Source of the DNA: Rhinopithecus roxellana
Lineage: Eukaryota > Chordata > Mammalia > Primates > Cercopithecidae
Assembly: GCF_007565055.1 (NCBI RefSeq)
Contig: NC_044553.1
Span: 102,647,858 to 102,711,857 of the forward strand
Direction: 5' to 3'
Length of the DNA stretch: 64,000 nucleotides
Position numbers and translations under genes: made by a program. Numbering within the stretch: position 1 is the stretch's first letter; the number at the start of each line of letters is the position of its first letter. The notes under the pieces are model-generated. The model worked only from the letters and a program-made list of their open reading frames with translations, made no database searches and was not told the origin of the DNA. This document shows positions 48,508 through 60,045 of this stretch, piece after piece.

Positions 48508-49205
48508 TTGAATTGTGTTCCCTTAAAATTCAGATGTTGAAGCCCTAGCCCCCACAATGTTACTCTCTCTGGAGATAGGATCTTTAGAAGGTATCTTAGT
48601 CCATTTATGCTGATATAACAGAATACCTGAGACTGGGTAATTTAAAAACAACAGAAATTTATTTCTCACAGTTCTGGAGGCTTGGAAGTCCAAGGTCGAG
48701 ATGCTGGTACCTGGTGAGGGACTTGTGGGGAGGAACACTGTGTCCTCACATGTAAGACGAGCAAGACTGCAAACTAACCAAATGTTTCATGAAGCCTCTT
48801 TTATAAGATCCTTAATCTCATTAAGGAAGGAGGACCCCTCATGACCTAATCACATCTTAAAGGCTGCACCTCTTAATACTACCACATTGGCAACACCAGA
48901 ATTTTGGATGGCACATATGCAAACCCTAGCAGAAGGTTATTAAGGTTAAAAGAAGTCATAAGGGTGGGGCTCTAATCTGTTAGGACTCTGACTTATATAG
49001 AAAAAGATCTCTCTCTCTTTGCTATGCGAAGACATATCAAGAAGGCGTCTCTGCAAGCCAGTAAGAGTGCCCTCACCAGCAAATAAATCCTGCGAGGCTT
49101 TGATATTGGACGTTGCAGCCTCCAAAACTGTAAGAAAACCAATTTTCATTGTGTAAGCCACCCAGTCTGTGGTATTTTGTTATGGCAGACAGAACTGACT
49201 AGCAC
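48508..49205 (+). mobile_element. MLT1-type LTR, itself interrupted by an antisense LTR
   Basis: Starts near TTGAATTGTGTTCCC with AGATGTTGAAGCCCTAGCCC, continues after the inner element with AAGTCATAAGGGTGGGGCTC, and ends AAGCCACCCAGTCTGTGG ... ACTAGCACA. Exact left end uncertain. Confidence 0.8.
48592..48931 (-). mobile_element. Antisense MLT1-type LTR nested in the previous one
   Basis: Runs TATCTTAGTCCATTT ... CAAACCCTAGCA on the + strand, i.e. TG...TA on its own strand. Flanked by the exact 5-bp duplication GAAGG (48587-48591 and 48932-48936). About 340 bp. Confidence 0.85.
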
Positions 49206-49664
49206 AGGAGCTTGGTGAAGGAGTGGGGTGGCAGGAATTGGGAGATGTTCATGCCATTCATCTAGATCAAGAACACAGGACAAGAAGCAAATTGGGACAG
49301 TGTAAGTTCAGATTTGGATATGTTAAGTTTGGCAGAAATTCACATAAGGAGGTAAACAACTGAAAGTACAGATTGGAAGCTCTGAACAGAGGTTGGCTAG
49401 AGGTACAGATTTAGGAGCCATCAAAAACAAGTGGCAGCTGAAGCCACGGGGATGGGTATACAGTGCAGGATGGGAGTTCAACCCTGGTCTCTGAGAAGAA
49501 ATGTCCAGAGATGGAGGAAGAGAACCATGATAGAGTGGTGACTCTGCAGCCAATGAGAGAATTTCAGAAAGGGGTGATTAACATTGCCAAATGCCTCAGA
49601 GCACTGGGCACATTTCTAGGAACATGTCTAAGTATTTTGAAATGGCCCTTAAAATCAAGGAGCT

Positions 49665-49848
49665 GGCCGGGCACGATGGTTCATGCCTGTAATCCCAGCA
49701 CTTTGGGAGACCGAGCAGGGAGGATTGCTTGAGCCTAGGAGTTTGAAGTGGCAGTGAGCTATGATTACACCACTATACTCTGGCCTGGGCAACAGAGAGA
49801 GACCCTGTCTTGGGGGGAAAAAACAAAACAACAAAAAAACAGAAAATA
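49665..49848 (+). mobile_element. Internally deleted Alu
   Basis: Starts GGCCGGGCACGATGGTTCATGCC but jumps from GAGCCTAGGAGTTTGA to GGCAGTGAGCTATGATTACACC, leaving a short form. Confidence 0.88.
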
Positions 49849-50719
49849 AGGAGCTTACGGTCTACCTAAAAAGAACACAAACACGTGGCAATTAGGAAAT
49901 CATTCAATTGGGATGAATTGCTTACTAATGTAACAGAAAATTGTAACAGAGATTCATCCATTTATTCTGCACACATATATTGAGCTCCCACTATGTGTCA
50001 GACATTTAGTTATCAGAAGAGGCAATTGGGTTTTTTAAGAGAAGGGTATGACTTAGTTGTGGAGCTGGAAAGAATGATTTCCTGGCTAAGTGTAAAAGAA
50101 CAAAAGCAGAGTAACATGGGCATATTGGCTGGGATGGCTTTGGGAGGGTGGAGAGGATCTGGTTTTGACCAGAGTCCAAAGAAGGGGGAATAATTTGGGG
50201 GAAAGCCTGCCTGAGTGAATTGGTGCCATAGAATGGAGAGCTGGAAGGCACCCACCGAGTGTAGCTAGTCATGGAAGTTTTCTTACTCCAATATTTTCTA
50301 GGGGTTATACTCCTACTGCTCCAACACAAGGCAGAAACTCCTTGTGTCAGGCTATCAAGCTAATAGGGCCACTGCTCCTCCAGAAAGGACATGCAGCAAG
50401 TACAAGCTACTCCATTGGTCACCAAATATGCCTCCAAATGCCCTCCGACATGGATAGGACATTCTGATAACGAGATTCCGAGGCAAAGCATAATTAAAAG
50501 AGGACTTTAGGCATAAGAGCAGCTTCCAAGCCCTGATCTACACTTGGGCTCTTTCAAATAGCAGGTGCAAGGAGACCGGATGATCCAAAGAGTCAGTCAT
50601 AACTTATATTGAAACCAATAGACTGCCTGACATATGGTCGGGTGGATAGTCAGAATGAGCGAATGCGTGGAGGATGTACTACCAGTCTCTGACCACTACC
50701 AGTTTTCCCTAGACCGGGA
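49849..50719. other. Unassigned intergenic DNA
   Basis: No gene or clear repeat recognised. GC content rises toward the right end. Confidence 0.5.
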
Positions 50720-52230
50720 CCTAGTAGCAAAGCTTCCCTGAGACCGCTCTACGGCTGCAGTTCTCCAGACGGCCGCCGGAAGAGGGCGCTGCGGCTCGCC
50801 TCGGTCTGCAACTTTCAGCCCACAAGTCCTAGGCAGCGAGGGGGAATCCAGCCTCCGTCAAGTCCCAGAAAACCTTGGGCCTCGGAGATTCCCCTCCAGC
50901 TTTCCCCCACCCCCACCCCACTGGCCTGGGATCGGTACTGCGGCCACCGGAAACTGCCTGGGACAAGTGTTGGGGGTGTGGGGGAGACGGGCTGGGGTGG
51001 GAGGTTGGAGAGGAGGAAAGGAGCGGAGGAGGGAACCCCAGCGCTGCTGGCAAGCCCGCGGGAAACGCGAACACCCAAGGCCTAGGGGCTCACACTGTTG
51101 GGACTGAGATTTGTTGGGGAATGGGGGGCAGAAAGAGCTATAGGTTTCGACTACCTGAAGCTGAATGAGGCTGCACCGGTCCTGGGGCGATAACAGCCGC
51201 GCCGCCACCAGGATACTTCCGGAATCTGTCCTTTAATTATCTGGAGCAGCTGCGAAACTTACCTTAGAGCCTCACGAGCCCTAGAGCGCCCCGGAGGGTG
51301 TCCCCGCCCCTTCCGACGGGGGCGTCTGGGGGATTCGCCGCGGAGGGCGGCACCTCGGGCCTCGCAGCGTCGCCTGACCGCTTCAGGCCCGTGCTCCCAC
51401 CTCCCGTCTCCGTCTTGATTTACTCGCAGTTCAAAGGGGGCTGCTGAGCTCCCGCTGCTCTCTGCTTTGTAACCCGCTCCCCAGATTCCCTCCTACCCCA
51501 GGCCTCTTCCCGCCAGAGGGCGCCCCTGGAGTCGGTGAAGGTGGTAGGGGCTCTAAACACAAAAATTCAAGACGAGTTGAATCTTGGCTTGAACTACGCG
51601 ACAGGAAAATAGGCAAGTTTGGAGACCACAGGTGTTAACTTCTAGTGGGGCTTGACCCGACAGAGAAGCAGATTCTTCAACACCAAAGGCCTAAGGGCCG
51701 GACTCTCTTCGGCTGACTCTGGCCCGCATAGACGCGCCCTCGCCTCGCATTCCCTTTGCAGGGCACGCCTGTGAGGGAAACTGAAAAGCAGAAGCCGCGC
51801 TCGGATGTCTCCGCGCCCCGCTCCCAGCCTGCCCACAGGCCACGACTTGAGAAAAGCGTTCCCAAAAGGAAAGTCCCCTCAAAGACTCTAGACGGTCAAG
51901 TCGGGAGAGGGAGCAGTAGAGGGATCATTCCTTCCACTGCGTCTATGAAAGCCAACTGTCTGCCCGCCCCGGGCTCCAGCGGTCCCTCCCGAGGCTTTCG
52001 GTTCTGGTGCCTGAGAAAGCAGCGCAGAGGGGGCACTGCGAGACCCCTCCAGAGAGAAATCATCCCCCGGAGGCATTCCTCAGATTTTGGGGTTGCAGAG
52101 CAGCGACTCCCAGCGCCCATTTGCACTCCTGCCTTCCGCTCCCTGCGCCTGGTTGCCTCGATGGCACTCGCGAGCCCAGCTCAGCCCGGCCTAGAAGCCT
52201 GTGCCTAGCTATGGGAGACCCGCGGTAGCA
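50720..52230. promoter_or_regulatory. CpG-rich island with CTCF-like motifs, about 5 kb upstream of NKX2-1
   Basis: An abrupt change to GC- and CpG-rich, repeat-free DNA. CTCF-like cores on the + strand are CCGGAAGAGGGCG at 50776-50788 and CCGCCAGAGGGCGC at 51510-51523; the second is close to consensus. No recognisable coding exon; short open frames on both strands are expected in GC-rich DNA. Plausible roles are distal promoter, enhancer or insulator. Confidence 0.6.
51510..51523 (+). promoter_or_regulatory. CTCF-like binding motif
   Basis: CCGCCAGAGGGCGC matches the CTCF core (CCASYAGRKGGCR) at all but one position. Occupancy is not shown. Confidence 0.5.
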
Positions 52231-52834
52231 ACTAAGAGGCCCAAGTGCTTCTTGTCGAAGGTGGGAGGCCTAGATTCAGTTTCTATAAATCCAAAATACA
52301 GAATCAGAAGGAATAACTCCTTCTGTTAGCGACTTTTGTGATCTACAAACTCAGGCACATGATCTTATCCTGAATTGTTTGGATCCCTAGTACAAACCAG
52401 GCCAGTACACAGGGCAGGTTGTGACCATTTTTTACACTCAGGAAACAGGTGCTAGGAGGCTGTTTCCTTAGCATTTCTCGAGGCACTGGGTGGCGGGGGG
52501 CGGTGTTCAAAGATAAAAATGGGGCTCACTCTCAAGGAGGGAAGCCAGAAAACACACACTGGTTTAGTCTGGCTGTGATGGGTGTGACTCCAGGGTGTGG
52601 CAGGAGCCCACAAGGGCGGTACTGCACGGCTGGAAAGAGGCAAAGCCAGGGTTCAAACCTAGGACTGACTTCTACTCAAGGGCTCCTCTCACGACCTTGG
52701 AACGCTGGGAGATCAAGAAATGATGCAAAAACACACACATAAACCTCCATTACAACCCTCTCTATCTCACTGGATCCTGAGGTAACATCTGTCAGAAAGT
52801 AACTACATATTATTTGGGTGATTTATTGTGAATG
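52231..52834. other. Unassigned intergenic DNA
   Basis: No gene or clear repeat recognised. Confidence 0.5.
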
Positions 52835-52945
52835 TGTAAGCTCCGTGTGAGTAGGAGCTGCATCTAGATTAAGGCTGAATTTTCAGGCCTAGCATAGTCC
52901 CTGGCACAGAGCCCTAGCTGAATAAATACTGTTGAGTGAATAAAA
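52835..52945 (+). repeat. L2-like LINE 3' fragment
   Basis: Contains TAGTCCCTGGCACAGAGCCC and ends GAATAAATACTGTTGAGTGAA, the classic L2 3'-end phrase. Confidence 0.75.
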
Positions 52946-53219
52946 AATTGTGATAAAACTTGAAGCAAAATAACACTACCAAGAGGCAGAGTCGCTCAGC
53001 GCCCTAAAGAGGAGTGGAGGACCACAAAGGGAGTTAGAAAAAGCAGTTGTGGAGTGGGGCCGTGAGACAGGAGGTTCCTCCTCACAGTTCCACCCGGTCC
53101 AAGCTACAGACCCCAAATTAGCCTTCTGTATGAGCCCTCTGTTCTTGTCTAGCAAAGTGACAGTGGAGAGAGAGAAGGGAGTTTCCCTGTGGCCACGCTG
53201 GTGTAAGCAAAGGCTGATG
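52946..53219. other. Unassigned intergenic DNA
   Basis: No feature recognised. Confidence 0.5.
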
Positions 53220-54790
53220 GCTATTCCGCGCATCTAGGGCCGATCCTGGGCCTGCGCCCCCTCGGATTCCCGGCCGAGCCGCAGCCAGCGAAGCCGAGCG
53301 TGGTCGGAATTGAGGCAGCGACCGTGTGAGGCAGCGCCAGGGAAAGCTCCGCGAGGGGCCAGTGTTGGGCCCTCCAGGGGCCTGCCCTGACCGCTCCCCA
53401 CTGTGCCCACTCCACCCGGGAGCAAGTTAGTTGCGGGATAAAGGAAGACGCGCAGACTTCGCGAAGTGGAATTGGGGTTATTCGTATTCATGGAAAAAAA
53501 AGTCACTGGTTTAGCCGGGGTCTGCCCTATTTAGCATGAGTCCAGGAGGCGGCGGAAAGAAAGGACGCTCTTAGGTCAAAAGGAGGTGTTTTGGGCCATG
53601 GGAGGGACTCTCGAGGTCTTTGCTTGGATAAGCTCGGAAATACAGATATCCTTCTCTTCCCCAAAGGTGCCTTAGTCTCCGGGCTTATTTTTGGCAGTGC
53701 AGCGGTACTGGGGAAGAAGGCAGAGCCGCGTGTTGAGAAGGTTAGGGTAGGAGAGGTGCTGAAGCCTGGGCGGCAGGGCGCTGCAAAGGCCCAGGCGAGG
53801 TGGAGACGAGAGCTTGCCGGTGCGCGCGAGAAGCACCCCTGCAGGCAGAGGTTGAAGCGCCGTTCCAGTTGGTCCCAGAGTGAAGCGGGAGTCTTTGCCC
53901 GCCCCAGCCACTTCGAGCTGCGCTGCAATTCAGCTCCCAGATTCGCCACCTGCTGCGCGGTTCTTGGGGAGTGGGTTCCTTGTCCAGAACGGGGAGGGGG
54001 GTTTCCTGGAGAACTGCAGGCCCGGTTGCCCTGGGACTCTCAGAGCCGGAGGCCAGGGAGCTGCCAGCCACGTGCGCCTGTGGCTTGCTGAGAGGTTGAA
54101 AAGCTGCCGAGGGACGAAGACCCAGGGGCTGTGGAAGATTCACCCAAGTCTTCCTTTTACTCAGGTCTGGGGACCTAAAGAGGGAATGGGGATCGTCATG
54201 ATAATAACTACCTCAATCTTCAGTGCTGGCACTGAGCTGAAAAACATTCAAAGCTTTCAAAGCACTTTGATGTGCTCCATCTTACTTGAATCTCACAAAA
54301 ACCTTGTGAAGATTGATCTCCATTTCTAAATGGTGTTGAGACTGGGAGAGATGTACAACATTCTACACTTGGTGTTTCTTAAACTTACCAACAACTATGA
54401 AATAATGGCGAGTCAGAGAAAGAAGCTGGGTGACAGGGAAACCCACCCCGCCTTCGCAATCAGACCCCATTCGGGACGCAGGCCCGGCCAGGTCTCGCCT
54501 GCAGACAAGGTCTGTATTCAGCGTTGCCAGTTCTCCTCTGTGGTTCGCTTAAGCCCGGCGTCGCCTCCCGTCCTTGCTTAGCCACCACAGTAATCAATGC
54601 TCAGTTCGTCCGGTCCTGAGAGCGCCCCCCAGAGAAGCCCCTGGGAAGGAGGGGTAAGGAGCGGGGCTTCGCGCTGGTCTTTCGCAACACAAGCGGCGAG
54701 CGCGTCTCCCTGCGCAAAGGTAGAGTGGCCTCCCCAGCACTGCCGTGGGGACCGCACAAAAACGTGGGCGCAGGTGGGAGGGTGGAGGGT
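53220..54790. promoter_or_regulatory. GC-rich upstream flank of NKX2-1
   Basis: CpG-rich, repeat-poor apart from a MIR at 54215-54335. Overlapping open frames on both strands (53591-54329 + and 53527-54143 -) are typical of stop-poor GC-rich DNA and match no known protein. Human NKX2-1 has an antisense lncRNA in this general position (NKX2-1-AS1), but I cannot place its exons. Confidence 0.45.
54215..54335 (+). repeat. MIR SINE fragment
   Basis: TTTGATGTGCTCCATCTTACTTGAATCTCACAAAAACCTTGTGAAG matches the MIR 3' phrase for low-abundance lymph of this family with moderate divergence; quoted in two parts, TTTGATGTGCTCCATC and CTTGAATCTCACAAAAACC. Confidence 0.7.
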
Positions 54791-54834
54791 GCCCTGAGCT
54801 TTCTTTCGCCTAGTAAAGAAGGTAGGCTGTGAGA

Positions 54835-54864
54835 AAAGCCAACGTTAGTATAGACGTTGGCTTT
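54835..54864. repeat. Perfect 11-bp inverted repeat (hairpin)
   Basis: AAAGCCAACGT (54835-54845), an 8-nt spacer TAGTATAG, then ACGTTGGCTTT (54854-54864), its exact reverse complement. Lies in non-repeat DNA about 1.5 kb upstream of NKX2-1 exon 1. Each arm has a GCCAA half-site as used by NFI, arranged outward. Function unknown. Confidence 0.9.
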
Positions 54865-54880
54865 GTATTGAGGGAGTAAG

Positions 54881-55060
54881 AACACTCTTCAAGGAGAGGG
54901 CTGAAATCTTCAAAAACAAATAAAACTTTCTTTACTATAATTGCTATTAATAATCTTAAAAAGGGAGCCTGGATGAATTAAGTAGCTCAAAACTGCCTCT
55001 TCATCATCATCAGGAGCTCCCTCTCTACAAGGAGGGGAAAGAAAATGTGAAAACAAAAAC
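54881..55060. other. AT-rich gap between GC-rich blocks
   Basis: Low-GC stretch with no recognised feature. Confidence 0.5.
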
Positions 55061-56230
55061 TAAATTCGAGAAGCTCCCTGACCAGCGCGGTTGTCTTGGA
55101 GGTACCCGCTGGGCCCGGCCGAGGAGTGCTCTGCCCTCCTAGCCCCCGGCGCGCAGAGGAGGCTAAAACAACCAAAGAGAAAGCAAAACAAAAACAATAA
55201 TAAAAACGTTTAAAATCCACGGACAAAAACCGGAGTCGGTCTCAAAATCCGCGCCGTTCAGGGCTCCACTCGGTAGTCGACTCGGCTTCAGGCCCCGGCC
55301 TGGTCCGACCAACGCGGGGGACACCCCCGACTCCGCTGGGGATCGCAGCCCACAGCTCCCCCTCGCCAGACGCCCAAGGACCCTCAAGGCGCGGGGCCCA
55401 CACTTGAAGCCTGGGAACGCGCAGACAGGAAACCCACTTCCTCCTAAGCAGTTTCTTGCTCGTCGGATGAGAGGCGCCCAATTGAAGCAGAATGATCCTC
55501 ATCTACTAATATCCAGCTTGGCCACAAAGCGACTGGCCATTTACGCCACCACTTTAAACAAAGATATTTGGTTATTCCCGGGAAGCAAGTGCACTTTTGC
55601 ATGGCTGAGCTGCGGGCGGAGGCGAGCCTCAGCCCAGCCTCCCGCCTGCTGAGCTTCCCGCACCTCGGCATTCGCCCCCTCCTGGCCAGCGCTCCCGCCG
55701 CCGGGGTTCAGGCTCAGTTCCGTCCGGCAACAGACTGGCGGGCACTCACTCCGCTCCCTGCCCGCGCCCTCCCTGAAGCATCAGAGGGGAAAACAGCGTG
55801 GCTCTGGGCTCGGGTGCTGGGGTTGTGATGTCCTCGGAAAGTCAGCTTCAGCCCCAGAACCCCGCGTGTCTGGGAGATGGGCGAGGGTCAGGGACACCAG
55901 GTTTGTTCGAGGTGGGGCAACTTCAGTGACGGACCCTCCCGTGAGACCCCTTCCCATCCTCCCAGCTCGGGGGGCCAGTGCTGTGTTTGCTCTGCCGGGG
56001 GTGGGGGTGGGGAAAGACCTGGGGGGAGGCGTGTTGGCGGGGGTGGCCCACTGAAAAACCACTGAGCTGCGGGGGCGGGTGGTGGCTCGGGGATCCGGGA
56101 CAGCCTCCGGGAGGCAGTCGATCCCCTACTCAGCGCCCCCTCCGCCCACTCGGATTCTCTCGGGTAGGGGGAAAGGGGGCGGGGAGCAGAGGTGTCCCTC
56201 TGACGGCGGCAGAAGAGAGGCAGACAGACT
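55061..56230. promoter_or_regulatory. Proximal GC-rich upstream region of NKX2-1
   Basis: CpG-rich and repeat-free. 55500-55590 is a less GC-rich island (ATATCCAGCTTGGCCACAAA ... AAACAAAGATATTTGG) that looks like a compact regulatory element. No TATA box stands out; a CpG-island promoter is likely. Confidence 0.55.
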
Positions 56231-56243
56231 GACAGACACGTAG

Positions 56244-57095
<852 letters not shown>

Positions 57096-59173
57096 ATGTC
57101 GATGAGTCCAAAGCACACGACTCCGTTCTCAGTGTCTGACATCTTGAGTCCCCTGGAGGAAAGCTACAAGAAAGTGGGCATGGAGGGCGGCGGCCTGGGG
57201 GCTCCGCTGGCGGCGTACAGGCAGGGCCAGGCGGCACCGCCGGCCGCGGCCATGCAGCAGCACGCCGTGGGGCACCACGGCGCAGTCACCGCCGCCTACC
57301 ACATGACGGCGGCGGGGGTGCCCCAGCTCTCGCACTCCGCCGTGGGGGGCTACTGCAACGGCAACCTGGGCAACATGAGCGAGCTGCCGCCGTACCAGGA
57401 CACCATGAGGAACAGCGCCTCTGGCCCCGGATGGTACGGCGCCAACCCAGACCCGCGCTTCCCCGCCAGTAAGTGAGGCCGCCCCACTGCGGGGCCGCGG
57501 GCTGAGCTCAAGAGATGAGGCGAGAGCCGTCCAGAAGGCGCGGGGCCGGCAGGCTTCGCGCTGGGCATCAGGGAGGGCGGCCCGGCAGCGGCGCTAGGGA
57601 CTTGGGTGCGGGAGCTGGGGATGCTTCCCCCTGCTCGGCTGGGGATCCAAGAACAGGCACTTGGTAGCGCTGGGGTCCTGCGGTCAGATGCGGGTACTCG
57701 GCGTTTCCTAGGCGCGGTAGACTGGCAGTTCTGTTCCGCGCAGAAGACCTCGGGGAGCCGAGGGAAGCGACCCCGAGCTCAAGGAGCAGGGGCGAGCAGA
57801 GCGCGGAGAGGCTAGGCCCGGCCAGGAGGGAGGCTGCCCTGTTGCGAGGCGTTAGAGCGCCCGTTCCGGCCCTCTCTCCAGCGGAGTCTGGGCAGGTGGG
57901 AGGACTCGCAATTCCAGAGGGGACTCTAAGGGGCCGAGCAGGTGCCCTCACTGAGGCCGACAGGAGAGAAGCCAAGAGGCAAAGCGTCTGGGGGCTCCAG
58001 CTTTTGGAAGTCAACACCCCCTTTCCTAACCTCTCCAAATTGGGGTCTACCGTCGGACCCCAGATCCCGGCCTGAGCCCAGTTCGCCGCCTGTGGCCAGC
58101 TGATCCCATTGCTCTGACCCGGGCTGGGCACGAAAGGAGCAGAAGCGGCCTTTCCCCCAATGCGTCTTTTGGTTCGAAAGAGGGAACTGAGACTGAGGGA
58201 GGGTAGCCAGGGTTGAGGCTGTAAGCGCTCTAGTGCAGCCCTCGACGGCACGGCCTGGGTCAGGCGCTGGCAGTTCCCCGCGGATGGGCCTCTTGGGGCC
58301 CAGCGCTAGGCTGCCTGGGTCAGGAGGGCGCCGTCGGGTTGGGGCGGGCGGGGAGGGCCAATGGCGCGGAAAACAGGGGTGGCCTGGCTCGGCCTGGCCC
58401 CGGCCGACGCTGTGCGTTTGTCGCTTACAGTCTCCCGCTTCATGGGCCCGGCGAGCGGCATGAACATGAGCGGCATGGGCGGCCTGGGCTCGCTGGGGGA
58501 CGTGAGCAAGAACATGGCCCCGCTGCCAAGCGCGCCGCGCAGGAAGCGCCGAGTGCTCTTCTCGCAGGCGCAGGTGTACGAGCTGGAGCGACGCTTCAAG
58601 CAACAGAAGTACCTGTCGGCGCCGGAGCGCGAGCACCTGGCCAGCATGATCCACCTGACCCCCACGCAGGTCAAGATCTGGTTCCAGAACCACCGCTACA
58701 AAATGAAGCGCCAGGCTAAGGACAAGGCGGCGCAGCAGCAACTGCAGCAGGACAGCGGCGGCGGCGGGGGCGGCGGGGGCGCCGGGTGCCCGCAGCAGCA
58801 ACAGGCTCAGCAGCAGTCGCCGCGACGTGTGGCGGTGCCGGTCCTGGTGAAAGACGGCAAACCGTGCCAGGCGGGTGCCCCCGCGCCGGGCGCCGCCAGC
58901 CTACAAGGCCACGCGCAGCAGCAGGCGCAGCAGCAGGCGCAGGCAGCGCAGGCGGCGGCAGCGGCCATCTCCGTGGGCAGCGGTGGCGCTGGCCTTGGCG
59001 CACACCCGGGCCACCAGCCAGGCAGTGCAGGCCAGTCTCCGGACCTGGCGCACCACGCCGCCAGCCCCGCGGCGCTGCAGGGCCAGGTATCCAGCCTGTC
59101 CCACCTGAACTCCTCGGGCTCGGACTACGGCACCATGTCCTGCTCCACCTTGCTATATGGTCGGACCTGGTGA
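57096..59173 (+). CDS. NKX2-1: NKX2-1 (TTF-1) homeodomain transcription factor, 371 aa, join 57096-57468 and 58431-59173
   Basis: NKX2-1 is the nuclear NK2-class homeodomain factor that switches on thyroid (thyroglobulin, TPO), lung (surfactant) and ventral forebrain genes. Exon 2 ends at CCA|GTAAGT (donor 57469); exon 3 begins after TTACAG (58430). The join gives 1,116 nt: 371 codons plus TGA, the human length. The Tinman motif (FSVSDIL) is at residues 11-17. The homeodomain is residues 161-220, with [11 protein letters not shown] and the NK2-specific Tyr54 (residue 214). A Gly run (234-241) and Gln-rich stretches precede and follow the NK2-specific domain ([13 protein letters not shown], about 258-270). 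The protein ends LLYGRTW. The start has A at -3. Ala at residue 50 and in the Gly/Gln linker, and Gln in a later Gln run, seem to differ from human. Confidence 0.98.
57469..58430 (+). other. NKX2-1: NKX2-1 intron between coding exons
   Basis: 962 bp, GC-rich, with canonical GTAAGT donor and TTACAG acceptor. No repeat. Long minus-strand open frames across it and exon 3 (57568-58801) are by-products of GC-rich sequence. Confidence 0.95.
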
Positions 59174-60045
59174 GAGGACGCCGGGCCGGCCCTAGCCCAG
59201 CGCTCTGCCTCACCACTTCCCTCCTGCCCGCCACACAGACCACCATCCACCGCTGCTCCACACGCTTCGACTTTTCTTAAGAACCTGGCCGCGTTTAGAC
59301 CAAGGAACAAAAAAACCACAAAGGCCAAACTGCTGGACGTCTTTCTTTCTTTTTTTCCCCCCCTAAAATTTGTGGGTTTTTTTTTTTTTTTAAGAAAATA
59401 AAAACAACCAAGCGCATCCAATCTCTTAAGGAATCTTTAAGCAGAGAAGGGCATAAAACAGCTTTGGGGTTGTCGTTTTTGGCGATTCAAATGGGTTTCC
59501 CACGCTAGGGCGGGGCACAGATTGGAGAGGGCTCTGTGACATGGCTCTGGACTCTAAAGACCAAACTTCACTCTGGGCACACTCTGCCAGCAAAGTGGAC
59601 TCGCTTGTAAATACCAGGATTTTTTTTTTTTTTTTTTTTTTTTTGAAGGGAGGACAGGAGCTGGGGAGAGGAAAGAGTCTTCGACATAACCCACTTGTCA
59701 CTGACACAAAGGAAGTGCCCCCTCCCCAGCACCCTCTGGCCGCCTAGGCTCAGCGGTGACTGCCCTCCGCGAAAATTGTTTGTTTGATGTGAACTTGTAG
59801 CTGTAAAACGCTGTCAAAAGTTGGACTAAATGCCTAGTTTTTAGTAATCTGTACATTTTCTTGTAAAAAGAAAAACCACTCCCAGTCCCCAGCCCTTCAC
59901 ATTTTTTTATGGGCATTGACAAATCTGTGTATATTATTTGGCAGTTTGGTATTTGCGGCGTCAGTCTTTTTCTGTTGTAACTTATGTAGATATTTGGCTT
60001 AAATATAGTTCCTAAGAAGCTTCTAATAAATTATACAAATTAAAA
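59174..60045 (+). other. NKX2-1: NKX2-1 3'UTR
   Basis: About 870 nt from the stop to just past the AATAAA at 60025-60030. Contains T runs at 59379-59392 and 59620-59644 (25 T), a Pumilio-type site TGTAAATA at 59606-59613, and a possible early poly(A) signal AATAAA at 59396-59401 beside a T run. The 3' half is AT-rich and readable as a conserved-style UTR. Confidence 0.88.
60025..60030 (+). terminator. NKX2-1: Polyadenylation signal AATAAA of NKX2-1
   Basis: Canonical hexamer followed within about 30 nt by T-rich sequence (TTCTTTTTCTG at 60050). Expected cleavage near 60045. Confidence 0.85.

Larger units (their letters stand above)
48180..49664 (+). repeat. Ancient mammalian repeat, split by nested LTRs
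   Basis: 48350-48507 and 49206-49600 together resemble one old repeat (for example GATTTGGATATGTTAAGTTTGGCAGAAATTC after the LTR). The family is familiar but I cannot name it with confidence. Confidence 0.45.

Noticed and set aside
53591..54329. Overlapping frames of 149-166 codons on both strands upstream of NKX2-1
   Set aside because: Several frames are open at once, as expected in CpG-rich DNA; no splice structure or protein similarity seen.
57568..58801. Minus-strand open frames of 227 and 291 codons overlapping the NKX2-1 intron and exon 3
   Set aside because: They are antisense to a proven coding exon in stop-poor GC-rich DNA, rich in Pro/Arg/Ala/Leu, and match no protein family.
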